DNA from: Amycolatopsis sp. NBRC 101858
GTDB lineage: Bacteria; Actinomycetota; Actinomycetes; Mycobacteriales; Pseudonocardiaceae
Assembly: GCF_030269325.1 (NCBI RefSeq)
Contig: NZ_BSTD01000005.1
Coordinates: 949,391-1,013,390 of the forward strand
DNA: 64,000 nt
Reading direction: 5' to 3'
Of the stretch, positions 24,901-31,789 are shown piece by piece (within the stretch, counting starts at the first letter, position 1; the number at the start of each line of letters is the position of its first letter). The notes beneath the pieces are model-generated. The model was not told the DNA's origin. It saw only the letters and a program-made list of their open reading frames with translations, and searched no databases. The position numbers and the translations under genes were made by a program.

Positions 24901-25108
24901 GACCCCGGGGAACTCGACGCCGCCCGTCTTCCCCGGGCGGGACACCGCCCTCCCGCAACCCTCGCGCCAAGAACCCCCGACCCCGCCCCGGGGCACCCCC
25001 CGTGGCTGGTTCGACGAGTTCACCGACCAGCCCGCCGAACCCGACGACAACCAGGACTTCGGCCCCACCGGGCAGCCGACCGAGATCCCCTATCGGTACA
25101 AGCGCTGA
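21983..25108 (+). CDS. Very long Pro/Gln/Glu/Ala-rich repeat protein with small ordered ends
   Basis: 1041 residues from GTG 21983, chosen because GAGG lies eight bases before it; the frame is open further upstream. Residues about 1-150 look ordered (DAGYVVLPRSLAEGMSLPWQQQMAALLAQFHAEHAALAWPIYRVVPSRYEKL in parts). Next comes an acidic region with about ten degenerate repeats of 17-19 residues, pattern R-D-x-V-Q-x-E-A-x-x-P-A-x-x-E. About 400 residues of Gln-Pro repeats follow. The end is FDEFTDQP...PTGQPTEIPYRYKR. No signal peptide or membrane helix is seen, so it is probably a cytoplasmic, largely disordered protein tied to the secretion-like machine upstream. Function unknown. Confidence 0.75.
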   Translation: MGRKFGKRGKPGAGEPQDPAALFGAPQPPRQSARPASSTPLSDQLSQGYPGVDAGYVVLPRSLAEGMSLPWQQQMAALLAQFHAEHAALAWPIYRVVPSRYEKLADLDEEQLAEAGYLVEMDADGEMVYRERSGRKVEDPENTSVLVSSLDPIPRPAARPSPPPPGVRPPGQAPAPMNIGPAPVWRTVPQPPPGRPAQGVSPTWSRGRPQGEDREWSEPDLPGPAKPARHAAPEAPSGTSAGTPSGASEVGGAHAAVETGWQRPEPSAARPAEPEPSAARAVEMRPAEEAFTQEPALEAEPAPTEPGNAVEPSYSAERIEPDEAAVPEEPEPRDGAEAPAPADAAQPAATVEAEPREAVQPKAAAPATVEDGPRGAVQPEAAESALAEVERDAVQAEATEPAPVEHERRDAIRPGAAGPASAEPLPLDEPQTEATEPARAEVEPRDAVQAEATEPARAEHEPRDEVQPDAAAPTSAEPLSLDVAQAESAEPAPVEHGHRDVVQPGAAAPASAEPAERDVAQPEAGAPSSELELGDIAESEAAAVSAAQASEQPVEPQSGGVPAVSPPQSTSGQQVPAAGQPESSAVPQPQSPAADDQPAAPSAAAQAPGTPTVQQQPQALPHPLTAAEPQPAGLPTQQPAAAQQDPTAGVQAPGQPQSAGQESPGQPERPELPEQQQLPSAPQPQAEQQPTAAPQPAGQEPAGSKASQPLPDVQQAPAQQPSPAVQSPAGSPMSAPQSPVVQPPGGSQAPGPQQVPASQQQAPVHQQPPSGAQSLAPLPLGQQQPAGSKAPAPLPPLGEQQPSGSQAPAPQQPTAGAQPLGAQQPASSQAPAPQQTPAAQQPWSATPQPPAEQPQPAPQPAAQPQPAQQPAAQQKTPQQSPAAQPQSAQPPAAHQQPPAVQQPTPQQPVQHQTPAAHQPTPPQPPWAPTPTPPTRSKPVFPGPESTPQPFPARHAAPARPVFPGPGTTPPVPPTPGNSTPPVFPGRDTALPQPSRQEPPTPPRGTPRGWFDEFTDQPAEPDDNQDFGPTGQPTEIPYRYKR

Positions 25109-25139
25109 CAACCCGGCTCGCTGGTGCGAACCTAGGACC

Positions 25140-25337
25140 ATGTCCAACGACCCGAACCCGGACCAGGGGTGGTACTACAACACCCGCACCAACCAGGTCG
25201 AGCACCTCGAACGCGGCCGCGGCATCGACCTGCTCGGCCCGTACCCGGACGAGGCCACCGCCCGTCGGGCGCTCGACATCGCCAAGGAACGCACCAAGCA
25301 GGCCGATGCCGCCGACGCCGCCTGGAACGACGACTAG
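25140..25337 (+). CDS. Small conserved actinobacterial protein (SPOR-like)
   Basis: 65 residues (MSNDPNPDQGWYYNTRTNQVEH...). The core GWYYNTRTNQVEHL, LGPYPDEATARRALDIAKERT is a recognisable small actinobacterial family, sometimes annotated as SPOR-domain-like because of the GPYPDEATARRAL pattern. The sequence is soluble, with no membrane segment. It begins 31 bases after the repeat-protein stop and overlaps the convergent ATPase gene by four bases at its end. Confidence 0.75.
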   Translation: MSNDPNPDQGWYYNTRTNQVEHLERGRGIDLLGPYPDEATARRALDIAKERTKQADAADAAWNDD

Positions 25338-26278
25338 ACCGACAGTCCCGGCCCCAGCACGAACTCCGGGTCCACCTGCGAAACGAGGCTGTCGCCCGCC
25401 CACGCCGCCGCGTTGCGCAGGTGGAACTCGACGGCTTGACGCTGGTAGCGCGCCCAGTCGCGCTGCTCCGCGTCCACCGCCGCGTGCATCGCGCGCAGCG
25501 TCGAGAGGTTGCGCGGCTCGAGCTCGGTGATCGGCCGGGCCGTGCCGCGCTCCGCCGCCCGGACGTGGCGTGACGCCGACATCCACCCCAGCAGCGCATC
25601 GCCGACCTGCTCCTGCAGGAACTCGACGTCCTCGGCGTCGGTGACCTTGTTGCCCACCACCACGAGCCGCACGCCGAAATCACGCGCGTAGTCCGCGTAC
25701 TGCCGGTACACGCCCACGCTGCGTACCGTCGGCTCGCACACCAGGAACGTCACGTCGAACCGCGTGAACAGCCCCGACGCGAACGCGTCCGCCCCCGCCG
25801 TCATGTCCATGACGACGTACTCGCCCTCGACGTCGACCATGTGGTTCAGCAGCAGCTCCGCCGCGCCGACCTTCGAGTGGTAGCACTTGACGCCCAGGTC
25901 GTCCTCGTCGAACTGCCCGGTGACGCCGAGCCGAACGCCGCCCAGCTGCCGGAAACAGGCCGAAAACACCGGGTTGTCCTCGAACGGCCGGACCAGCCGT
26001 GAACCGCGCCCCGGCGGCGTCGTCTTGATCATCGACGCCGCGTCCGGGATCCGCGGGTTGTCGCCGCGCAGGTAGTCCTTGATCAGGACCATGTTGTCGC
26101 CGAGCGTCGGCCAGGCGAGCGCTTCCTCCTCGGGTGCGCCGAGCGCCACCGCGAGGTGCTGGTTGATGTCGGCGTCGATGGCCAGCACCGGCAGGCCGGC
26201 GTCGGCGAGGTACGCCACGAACAGCGACGACAGCGTGGTCTTCCCGCTGCCGCCCTTGCCGACGAACGCGATCTTCAC
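25334..26278 (-). CDS. CooC/MinD-like deviant-Walker P-loop ATPase
   Basis: 314 residues. It begins MKIAFVGKGGSGKTTLSSLF, the deviant Walker A (KGGSGKT, first lysine before the GG) of the SIMIBI class (ParA, MinD, NifH, CooC). ADINQHLAVALG is switch I, YVVMDMTAGADAF is the Walker B/switch II region and VVGNKVTD is the nucleotide-base motif. CooC-like members mature metal enzymes, for example by nickel insertion; no CODH, hydrogenase or urease gene is nearby. A Zur-like palindrome 22 bases upstream of the start suggests a link to zinc. Partner unknown. Confidence 0.8.
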   Translation of the reverse strand: MKIAFVGKGGSGKTTLSSLFVAYLADAGLPVLAIDADINQHLAVALGAPEEEALAWPTLGDNMVLIKDYLRGDNPRIPDAASMIKTTPPGRGSRLVRPFEDNPVFSACFRQLGGVRLGVTGQFDEDDLGVKCYHSKVGAAELLLNHMVDVEGEYVVMDMTAGADAFASGLFTRFDVTFLVCEPTVRSVGVYRQYADYARDFGVRLVVVGNKVTDAEDVEFLQEQVGDALLGWMSASRHVRAAERGTARPITELEPRNLSTLRAMHAAVDAEQRDWARYQRQAVEFHLRNAAAWAGDSLVSQVDPEFVLGPGLSV

Positions 26279-26299
26279 GGTCGGGACCCCTTCTGGAAA

Positions 26300-26314
26300 T
26301 GAAGACGGTTTTCA
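26300..26314. promoter_or_regulatory. Zur-box-like palindrome
   Basis: TGAAGACGGTTTTCA is a 7-1-7 inverted repeat with one mismatched pair, within a longer symmetric AATGAA...TTCATT context (26298-26316). It matches the actinobacterial zinc-uptake regulator consensus TGAAAATGATTTTCA at 12 of 15 positions. It lies 22 bases before the CooC-like start and 80 bases before the divergent RNase gene. Confidence 0.5.
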
Positions 26315-26383
26315 TTATTGCGGAGCCAACGTACACCCGACCGGCCCATGCCCGATCGGGCGATCACAACGCCCTTCGAGGGT

Positions 26384-26389
26384 TAGGGT
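26384..26389 (+). promoter_or_regulatory. -10 element for a probable leaderless mRNA
   Basis: TAGGGT is six bases before GTG 26396, the same spacing as at 12981 and 63519. No ribosome-binding site lies between, apart from a G-run. Confidence 0.45.
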
Positions 26390-26395
26390 TGGGGG

Positions 26396-27814
26396 GTGCC
26401 TCCCCTCGTGATCAGGACACACTCGGCGGGCGGGGACTTCGGCCCCCTGCGTGCCGAGTTTTCGCTGCCGGAGTCGTTCGGCCCCGAGGTACTGGCCGAA
26501 GCGGAAGCCGCGGTGCTCGACCCCCTGGCGAGCGCCGGCCCGCGCGAGGACGCGACGGACCTGCCGTTCGTCACCATCGACCCGCCCGGATCCAAGGACC
26601 TCGACCAGGCGATGGTCGTCGAGCGGACCGCGCACGGCTTCCGCGTGCACTACGCGATCGCCGACCTGGCCGCGTTCGTCCCGCCCGGCGGCGCGCTCGA
26701 CCGCGAGTCGCGCTCCCGCGGGCAGACGCTCTACCTGCCCGACGGCAACGTCCCGCTGCACCCGCCGGTCCTGTCCGAAGGCGCGGCGAGCCTGCTGCCC
26801 GGCGAGATCCGGCCCGCGGTGCTCTGGACCATCGAGACCGACGAGGCGGGTGAGCCGACCACGACGCGGGTGCGCCGCGCACTGGTCCGGTCCACCGAGC
26901 AGTTCGACTACGAGACGGTGCAGGCCGCCCTCGACGCCGGGAACCCGCACCCGTCGGTGGCCGCGCTGCCCGAGCTCGGCCGGCGACGGCGCGAGCTGGC
27001 CGTCCGGCGCGGCGCTGTCGAGCTGCAGCTGCCCGAGCAGGAGATCAGCGGTGACCCGGACGGCGGCTGGGTGCTCGCCCGCCGTCCGCGCACCGCCGTC
27101 GACGCCTGGAACGCCGAGATCTCGCTGCTCACCGGCATGGCCGCGGCCCGGATCATGATCGACGCGCGGGTCGGCGTCCTGCGCACGCTGCCCGACCCGG
27201 AGCCCGAGGCCGTCGACTGGCTGCGCCGCTCGGCCGAAGCGCTGGGCATCACCTGGGCGCGGGAGACGACCGTTTCGGAGTTCCTGTCCCGGTTGGACCC
27301 TGGGCAGCCGGCGTCGATGGCGCTCTACGCCGACACGACGCGCCTGCTGCGCGGCGCGGGCTACACGGCGTTCGACGGCGAGCTGCCGGCGTTGACGACG
27401 CACGCGGGCATCGGCGGCGCGTACGCGCACGTCACGGCGCCGATCCGGCGGCTGGTCGACCGGTTCGCGACGGAGATCTGCCTGGCGGTGTCGGCCGGGC
27501 GCGAGGTGCCGGAGTGGGTGCGCGCGGCGCTCGCGGACGTCCCGGAGCGCATGACGGCGTCGGACACGCTGGCCGCGAAGGTCGAGCGGGCGTGCATCGA
27601 TCAGGTCGAAGCGTGGGTGCTGGCCGAGCACATCGGCGGCGAGTTCAGCGCGGTGGTGCTGCGCGCGGACGAGAACAAGGCGGAGATCCTGGTCGAGGAC
27701 CCGACGGTGATGGCGAAGTGCGCGGGGGAGAAGCTGACCGCGGGGGAGCGGATCGGGGTCCGGCTGACCGCGGTCGACGTCGAGAAGCGGAAGGTGTCGT
27801 TCGAACGCGCATGA
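26396..27814 (+). CDS. RNB-domain exoribonuclease (RNase II/R family, short form)
   Basis: 472 residues from GTG 26396. The RNB catalytic core begins at TIDPPGSKDLDQAM, with the metal-binding aspartates, and continues through HYAIADLAAFVPPGGALDRESRSRGQTLYLPDGNVPLHP (in parts) to YAHVTAPIRRLVDRF, which carries the catalytic arginines. A short C-terminal S1-like beta region (ILVEDPTVMAKC...RIGVRLTAVDVEKRKVSFERA) ends it. It lacks the cold-shock and long basic extensions of E. coli RNase R, so it is the compact actinobacterial form. It overlaps the next gene by four bases (ATGA). Confidence 0.9.
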   Translation: MPPLVIRTHSAGGDFGPLRAEFSLPESFGPEVLAEAEAAVLDPLASAGPREDATDLPFVTIDPPGSKDLDQAMVVERTAHGFRVHYAIADLAAFVPPGGALDRESRSRGQTLYLPDGNVPLHPPVLSEGAASLLPGEIRPAVLWTIETDEAGEPTTTRVRRALVRSTEQFDYETVQAALDAGNPHPSVAALPELGRRRRELAVRRGAVELQLPEQEISGDPDGGWVLARRPRTAVDAWNAEISLLTGMAAARIMIDARVGVLRTLPDPEPEAVDWLRRSAEALGITWARETTVSEFLSRLDPGQPASMALYADTTRLLRGAGYTAFDGELPALTTHAGIGGAYAHVTAPIRRLVDRFATEICLAVSAGREVPEWVRAALADVPERMTASDTLAAKVERACIDQVEAWVLAEHIGGEFSAVVLRADENKAEILVEDPTVMAKCAGEKLTAGERIGVRLTAVDVEKRKVSFERA

Positions 27815-28581
27815 ACCTCGTCGACGATCTCGGGGAGCCGGTGCCGGTGAGCGGCCCGGCATCGCGCGTGGTCTCGTTGGTGCCGTCGCTGACCGAAGCC
27901 GTCGAGGTGAGCGCGCCCGGACGGCTCGCCGGCGCGACCGACTACTGCACGCATCCGGCTGGTCTGGACGTCCCGCGGGTCGGCGGGTCGAAGTACCCGA
28001 AGATCGACGACGTGCTGGACCTGGCGCCGGACCTGGTGCTGGCCAACTCGGAGGAAAACCGCCCGGAAGACGTGGAACGCCTGCGCGCCAACGGGATCCC
28101 GGTGTGGGTGATGGCTGCTGCGGCGACCGTCCCGGCCGCGTTGGGTTCGCTGCGCCGGATCCTCACGCAGGCGTACGAGCTTTCGGAACCCGAATGGCTG
28201 GTGTCGGCGGAGGAGGTCTGGCGCGAGGTCCGGCCGGCGCGGTTCCACGCGGTGGTCCCGGTGTGGCGCAAGCCGTGGATCGTCCTGGGCCGCGACACGT
28301 TCGGCGGCGACGTCCTGCGCCGGGTGGGCGTGGCGAACGTCTACGCGGGATCTTCGGAACGCTATCCGCGACCGGACGTCGAGGAGCTGAGGGCGCACTT
28401 CGCGGCGGACGCGGATTTGCTGGTGCTGCCGGACGAGCCGTACTTGTTCACGGAGGAGGACGGCCCGGACCACTTCCCGGACGCGCGGTACGTCCTGGTC
28501 TCGGGCCGCCACCTCACGTGGTACGGGCCTTCGCTGGTCGAGGCCCACGCGGCGTTGACGGAGGCTTTGGCCGGGCTGTGA
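27811..28581 (+). CDS. BtuF-like helical-backbone metal/cobalamin-binding protein without signal peptide
   Basis: 256 residues starting ATG 27811 inside the stop of the RNase gene. It is a class III periplasmic-binding fold, with RVVSLVPSLTEAVE, then ATDYCTHPAGLDVPRVGGSKYPKIDDVLDLAPDLVLANSEENR (in parts) and GGDVLRRVGVANVY. These are the wordings of BtuF/FhuD-like receptors. No signal peptide or lipobox is present, so it should stay in the cytoplasm and cannot be an ordinary ABC-transporter receptor. Its ligand and the reason for coupling to an exoribonuclease are unknown. Confidence 0.8.
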   Translation: MNLVDDLGEPVPVSGPASRVVSLVPSLTEAVEVSAPGRLAGATDYCTHPAGLDVPRVGGSKYPKIDDVLDLAPDLVLANSEENRPEDVERLRANGIPVWVMAAAATVPAALGSLRRILTQAYELSEPEWLVSAEEVWREVRPARFHAVVPVWRKPWIVLGRDTFGGDVLRRVGVANVYAGSSERYPRPDVEELRAHFAADADLLVLPDEPYLFTEEDGPDHFPDARYVLVSGRHLTWYGPSLVEAHAALTEALAGL

Positions 28582-28846
28582 AGTCGAAGCCGCGGGCCAG
28601 CGCGGCGCGGATCCCTTCGGCGACTTCGGCCGGGAGGACCGGTTCCGTCGCGAGGTGGAGCCAGTTGTCCGGCCGCGCCCGTCCGGTGTCGACGACCAGC
28701 GTGGCGCCCGGCCGCTCGGCGAGTTCGACGGCGAAGGTCATCGTCGCGCCGAGCCCCTGCGAGTAGGTCGGCTTGGGGCGGATCGTCCAGCGGTAGTCCG
28801 TGCCGTCGACGGTGATGCGGCGCGATCCCTTGTGTGCGAGCGTCAT
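28514..28846 (-). CDS. Small conserved actinobacterial protein of unknown function
   Basis: 110 residues. The N-terminal part (LAHKGSRRITVDGTDYRWTIRPKPTYSQGLG...TFAVELAERPGATLVVDTGRARPDNWL in parts) has the alternating beta pattern and charge distribution of a real gene and resembles a small family widespread in actinobacteria. The last 20 codons overlap the end of the convergent BtuF-like gene by 68 bases. The C-terminal tail is basic and poorly structured. No function is known. Confidence 0.6.
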   Translation of the reverse strand: MTLAHKGSRRITVDGTDYRWTIRPKPTYSQGLGATMTFAVELAERPGATLVVDTGRARPDNWLHLATEPVLPAEVAEGIRAALARGFDFTARPKPPSTPRGPRPAKARTT

Positions 28847-28903
28847 GAGCCCTCCTGCCCGGCCCTGAACCTACGCCGGTTCCGGGCAGGAGAGCGAACG
28901 GTT

Positions 28904-30331
28904 TCAGAGCGTCAATCCCGTCAGGACCGTGACGCGCTCCTCGGTGAAGTCCGCCATCGCCGATGCCGGGCCCTCTCGGCCCACGCCGGAGTCCTTCACC
29001 CCGCCGTAAGGCATCTGGTCCGCGCGGAAGCTCGGGACGTCGCCCACCAGCACCCCGCCGACCTTCAGCGCCGCCGATACCTCGAACGCCGTCGGCAGGT
29101 CGCGCGTGAAGACCCCCGCCTGCAAGCCGAAGCGCGACGCGTTGATCCGCTCGACGCCCTCCGCCACCGAAGCCACCCGGACCAGCGAAACCACCGGGCC
29201 GAACACCTCCTCGGCCATCACCGACGCGTCCTCCGGGACGTCCGCCAGCACCGTCGGTTCGACGGAAGCTCCCGAACGCCCGCCGCCGGTCAGCAGCCGT
29301 GCGCCGGCCGAGACCGCGTCCGACACCCACGACGAAACGCGCGCTGCCGCGTCGACGTTGATCAGCGGGCCGACATCGACGCCGTCGGCACGCGGGTCGC
29401 CCGTGCGCAGAGCCTGGACCTGCGCAAGGACCTTCTCGGCCAAAGCGTCGTAAACGTCGGTGTGGACGTACACCCGCTGCACCGAAATGCACGACTGCCC
29501 CGCCTGGTACATCGCGAACGTCGCGATCCGCTGCGCCGCGAAGTCCAGGTCCGTCCAATCGGGACAGACGAGCACCGCGCCGTTGCCACCCAGCTCCAAC
29601 GCGACGTGCTTGCGCGGCACGCGGTCGCGGATGGCCCAGCCGACCGGCACCGAGCCGGTGAACGACACCACCGGCAGCCGCGGGTCCTCGACCAGGCGCG
29701 ACGACGTCTCGTTGTCCACCGGCAGGATCGACCACGACCCCGCCGGGAGGTCGGTCTCGGCCAGGATTTCGCCGAGCAGCAACGCCGTCAGCGGCGTCGC
29801 CGGCGCGGGCTTGAGCACGATCGGCGCGCCGACGGCGATCGCCGGGGCCACCTTGTGCGCCACCAGGTTCAGCGGGAAGTTGAACGGCGTGATGCCCAGC
29901 ACCGGGCCTTTCGGGACCCGCCGGACCAGCGCCAGCCGGCCGGTGCCGCCCGGGTCGGTGTCGAGCCGCTGCAGCTCGCCCGAGAAGCGCCGCGCTTCCT
30001 CGGCGGCCCAGCGGAACGTCGACACCGCGCGCCCGACCTCGCCGCGCGCCCACTTGAGCGGCTTGCCCGACTCGGCCGTGATCAGCTGGGCGATCTCCTC
30101 GGACCGCTCACCCAAGGCTCGGGACACGTGGTCCAACGCCCCGGCGCGGACGTGCGCGGGCAGCGTCGCGAACTCGTCGGCGACGTCGTGCGCCGCCTGC
30201 ACCGCGGCCTCGACGTCCGAAGTGGACGGTACGAAGTGCGATCCCGCCTCCGAACCGTCGTAGGAGTGGCGGACGACGGCCGTCGAACCGCCGGTCACCG
30301 GCTTTCCGGCGACCCAGAAGGGGAAAGTCAT
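28904..30331 (-). CDS. gabD: NAD(P)-dependent aldehyde dehydrogenase, probable succinate-semialdehyde dehydrogenase
   Basis: 475 residues of the ALDH superfamily. The active site shows Asn151 (ITPFNFPLNLV), Glu246 in LELGGN and catalytic Cys281 in AGQSCISVQRVYV; EEVFGPVVSLV is the C-terminal signature. It overlaps the upstream gabT-type transaminase by four bases, which argues for succinate-semialdehyde oxidation as the last step of GABA degradation. The GQSCISVQR context differs from classical E. coli GabD and is closer to lactaldehyde/phosphonoacetaldehyde-type enzymes, so the substrate assignment rests on context. Confidence 0.78.
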   Translation of the reverse strand: MTFPFWVAGKPVTGGSTAVVRHSYDGSEAGSHFVPSTSDVEAAVQAAHDVADEFATLPAHVRAGALDHVSRALGERSEEIAQLITAESGKPLKWARGEVGRAVSTFRWAAEEARRFSGELQRLDTDPGGTGRLALVRRVPKGPVLGITPFNFPLNLVAHKVAPAIAVGAPIVLKPAPATPLTALLLGEILAETDLPAGSWSILPVDNETSSRLVEDPRLPVVSFTGSVPVGWAIRDRVPRKHVALELGGNGAVLVCPDWTDLDFAAQRIATFAMYQAGQSCISVQRVYVHTDVYDALAEKVLAQVQALRTGDPRADGVDVGPLINVDAAARVSSWVSDAVSAGARLLTGGGRSGASVEPTVLADVPEDASVMAEEVFGPVVSLVRVASVAEGVERINASRFGLQAGVFTRDLPTAFEVSAALKVGGVLVGDVPSFRADQMPYGGVKDSGVGREGPASAMADFTEERVTVLTGLTL

Positions 30332-31683
30332 GCGCGAGCCTCCGTGCGGACAGCGTGCTCGAGGACCGAAAGACCCTCGTCGAGCAGCTCGTTGGACAGG
30401 GACAGGGGCGGCAGCAGCCGGACGACGTTGCCGTAGGTGCCGCAGGTCAGCACGACCACGCCGGCCCGGTGGCAGGCCGCCGCGACGCGCTTGGTCAGGT
30501 CGGCGTCCGGCTCGGTGGTCCCGAGCTTCACGAACTCCGCGGCCAGCATCGCGCCGCGTCCGCGGACGTCGCCGATCACGCCGGTCTCGTCGGCCAGCGC
30601 CCGCAACCGCGGCAGGACAACGCCTTCGATGCGTTTCGCCGACGAAGCGAGGTCTTCGGTGCGCATGGTTTCGATCGAGCCGAGCGCGGCCGCGCAGGCG
30701 ATCGGGTTGCCGCCGTAGGTGCCGCCGAGGCCACCCGGGCCGACGGCGTCGAGCAGCTCGGCGCGGCCGGTGACGGCGGACAGCGGCAGGCCGCCCGCGA
30801 TGCCCTTGGCCGTCGCGATCAGGTCCGGGACGACGTCCTCGTCGGTGGACGCGAACCAGGATCCGGTGCGGCAGAAGCCCGTCTGGACCTCGTCGGCGAC
30901 GAACACGACGCCGTTTTCCCGGCACCACGCGGAAATCGCGGGCAGGAAGCCGCGGGCGGGCTCGATGAACCCGCCTTCGCCCTGGATGGGCTCGAGGACG
31001 ACCGCCGCGACCTGGTCGCCGCCGATCTGCTTCTCGATCCGGTCGATGGCCAGGGCCGCCGCCTCCGGCCCGGACAGGCCGTCGCGGTACGGGTACGAGC
31101 CGGGCACGCGGTAGACCTCGGGGGCGAACGGCCCGAAGCCGTGCTTGTAGGGCACCGACTTCGCGGTCATGCCCATGGTGAGGTTGGTGCGGCCGTGGTA
31201 GGCGTGGTCGAAGACGACGACGGCCTGGCGCCCGGTCGCGACGCGCGCGATCTTCACGGCGTTCTCGACGGCTTCGGCGCCGGAGTTGAACAGCACCGAC
31301 TTCTTCGCGTGGTCGCCCGGCGTCAGCTCGGCCAGCGCCTCGCAGACCTCGACGTACCCCTCGTACGGCGTGACCATGAAACAGGTGTGGGTGAACCAGC
31401 ACGCCTGCTTGCGGACCCGGTCGACGACCGCGGGCGCGGAGTGCCCGACGTTGGTCACCGCGATGCCGGAGCCGAAGTCGATCAGGACATTGCCGTCGGC
31501 GTCGGTGAGCAGGCCGCCGCTGGCGGAGGTGACGTAGACGGGCAGCACCGAGCTGACCCCGGCGGCGACGGCGTTCGCGCGGCGTTCCTGCAGCTCGCGC
31601 GAGGCGGGGCCGGGGATCTCGGTGCGCAGCCTGCGCTGCCGGGGCGCCGGGGCCTGCGGCTCGGCGGTGGTGGTTGCGGTCAC
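30328..31683 (-). CDS. gabT: 4-aminobutyrate (GABA) aminotransferase
   Basis: 451 residues from GTG 31683, chosen because AGGAG lies six bases upstream. It is a class III PLP aminotransferase with LFNSGAEAVENAVKIAR, AYHGRTNLTMGMT, the PLP-contacting Asp264 in VFVADEVQTGF and Schiff-base Lys293 in ATAKGIAGGLPL. Motifs match bacterial GabT, which moves the amino group of GABA to 2-oxoglutarate to give succinic semialdehyde. It is followed by the overlapping aldehyde dehydrogenase and faces the divergent PucR regulator. Activity on 5-aminovalerate is also possible. Confidence 0.87.
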   Translation of the reverse strand: MTATTTAEPQAPAPRQRRLRTEIPGPASRELQERRANAVAAGVSSVLPVYVTSASGGLLTDADGNVLIDFGSGIAVTNVGHSAPAVVDRVRKQACWFTHTCFMVTPYEGYVEVCEALAELTPGDHAKKSVLFNSGAEAVENAVKIARVATGRQAVVVFDHAYHGRTNLTMGMTAKSVPYKHGFGPFAPEVYRVPGSYPYRDGLSGPEAAALAIDRIEKQIGGDQVAAVVLEPIQGEGGFIEPARGFLPAISAWCRENGVVFVADEVQTGFCRTGSWFASTDEDVVPDLIATAKGIAGGLPLSAVTGRAELLDAVGPGGLGGTYGGNPIACAAALGSIETMRTEDLASSAKRIEGVVLPRLRALADETGVIGDVRGRGAMLAAEFVKLGTTEPDADLTKRVAAACHRAGVVVLTCGTYGNVVRLLPPLSLSNELLDEGLSVLEHAVRTEARA

Positions 31684-31775
31684 GGCGTGCTCCTGCGGAC
31701 GCGGGGCGGGGGACGTCCTCAGGATGAGTCCGCGTGCGGCGGCCGTCAGCTCGCCTTTCCGTACAAGAAGGCGCG

Positions 31776-31781
31776 TAGAAT
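31776..31781 (+). promoter_or_regulatory. -10 element of the PucR gene
   Basis: TAGAAT ends eight bases before ATG 31790, with no ribosome-binding site between, which suggests a leaderless transcript. It sits in the 106-base divergent region shared with gabT. Confidence 0.45.
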
Positions 31782-31789
31782 TGGCCGTT

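Noticed and set aside
14304..25108. Complete integrative conjugative element or prophage
   Set aside because: No integrase, relaxase, coupling protein, tRNA target or flanking direct repeats were seen in or beside the block.
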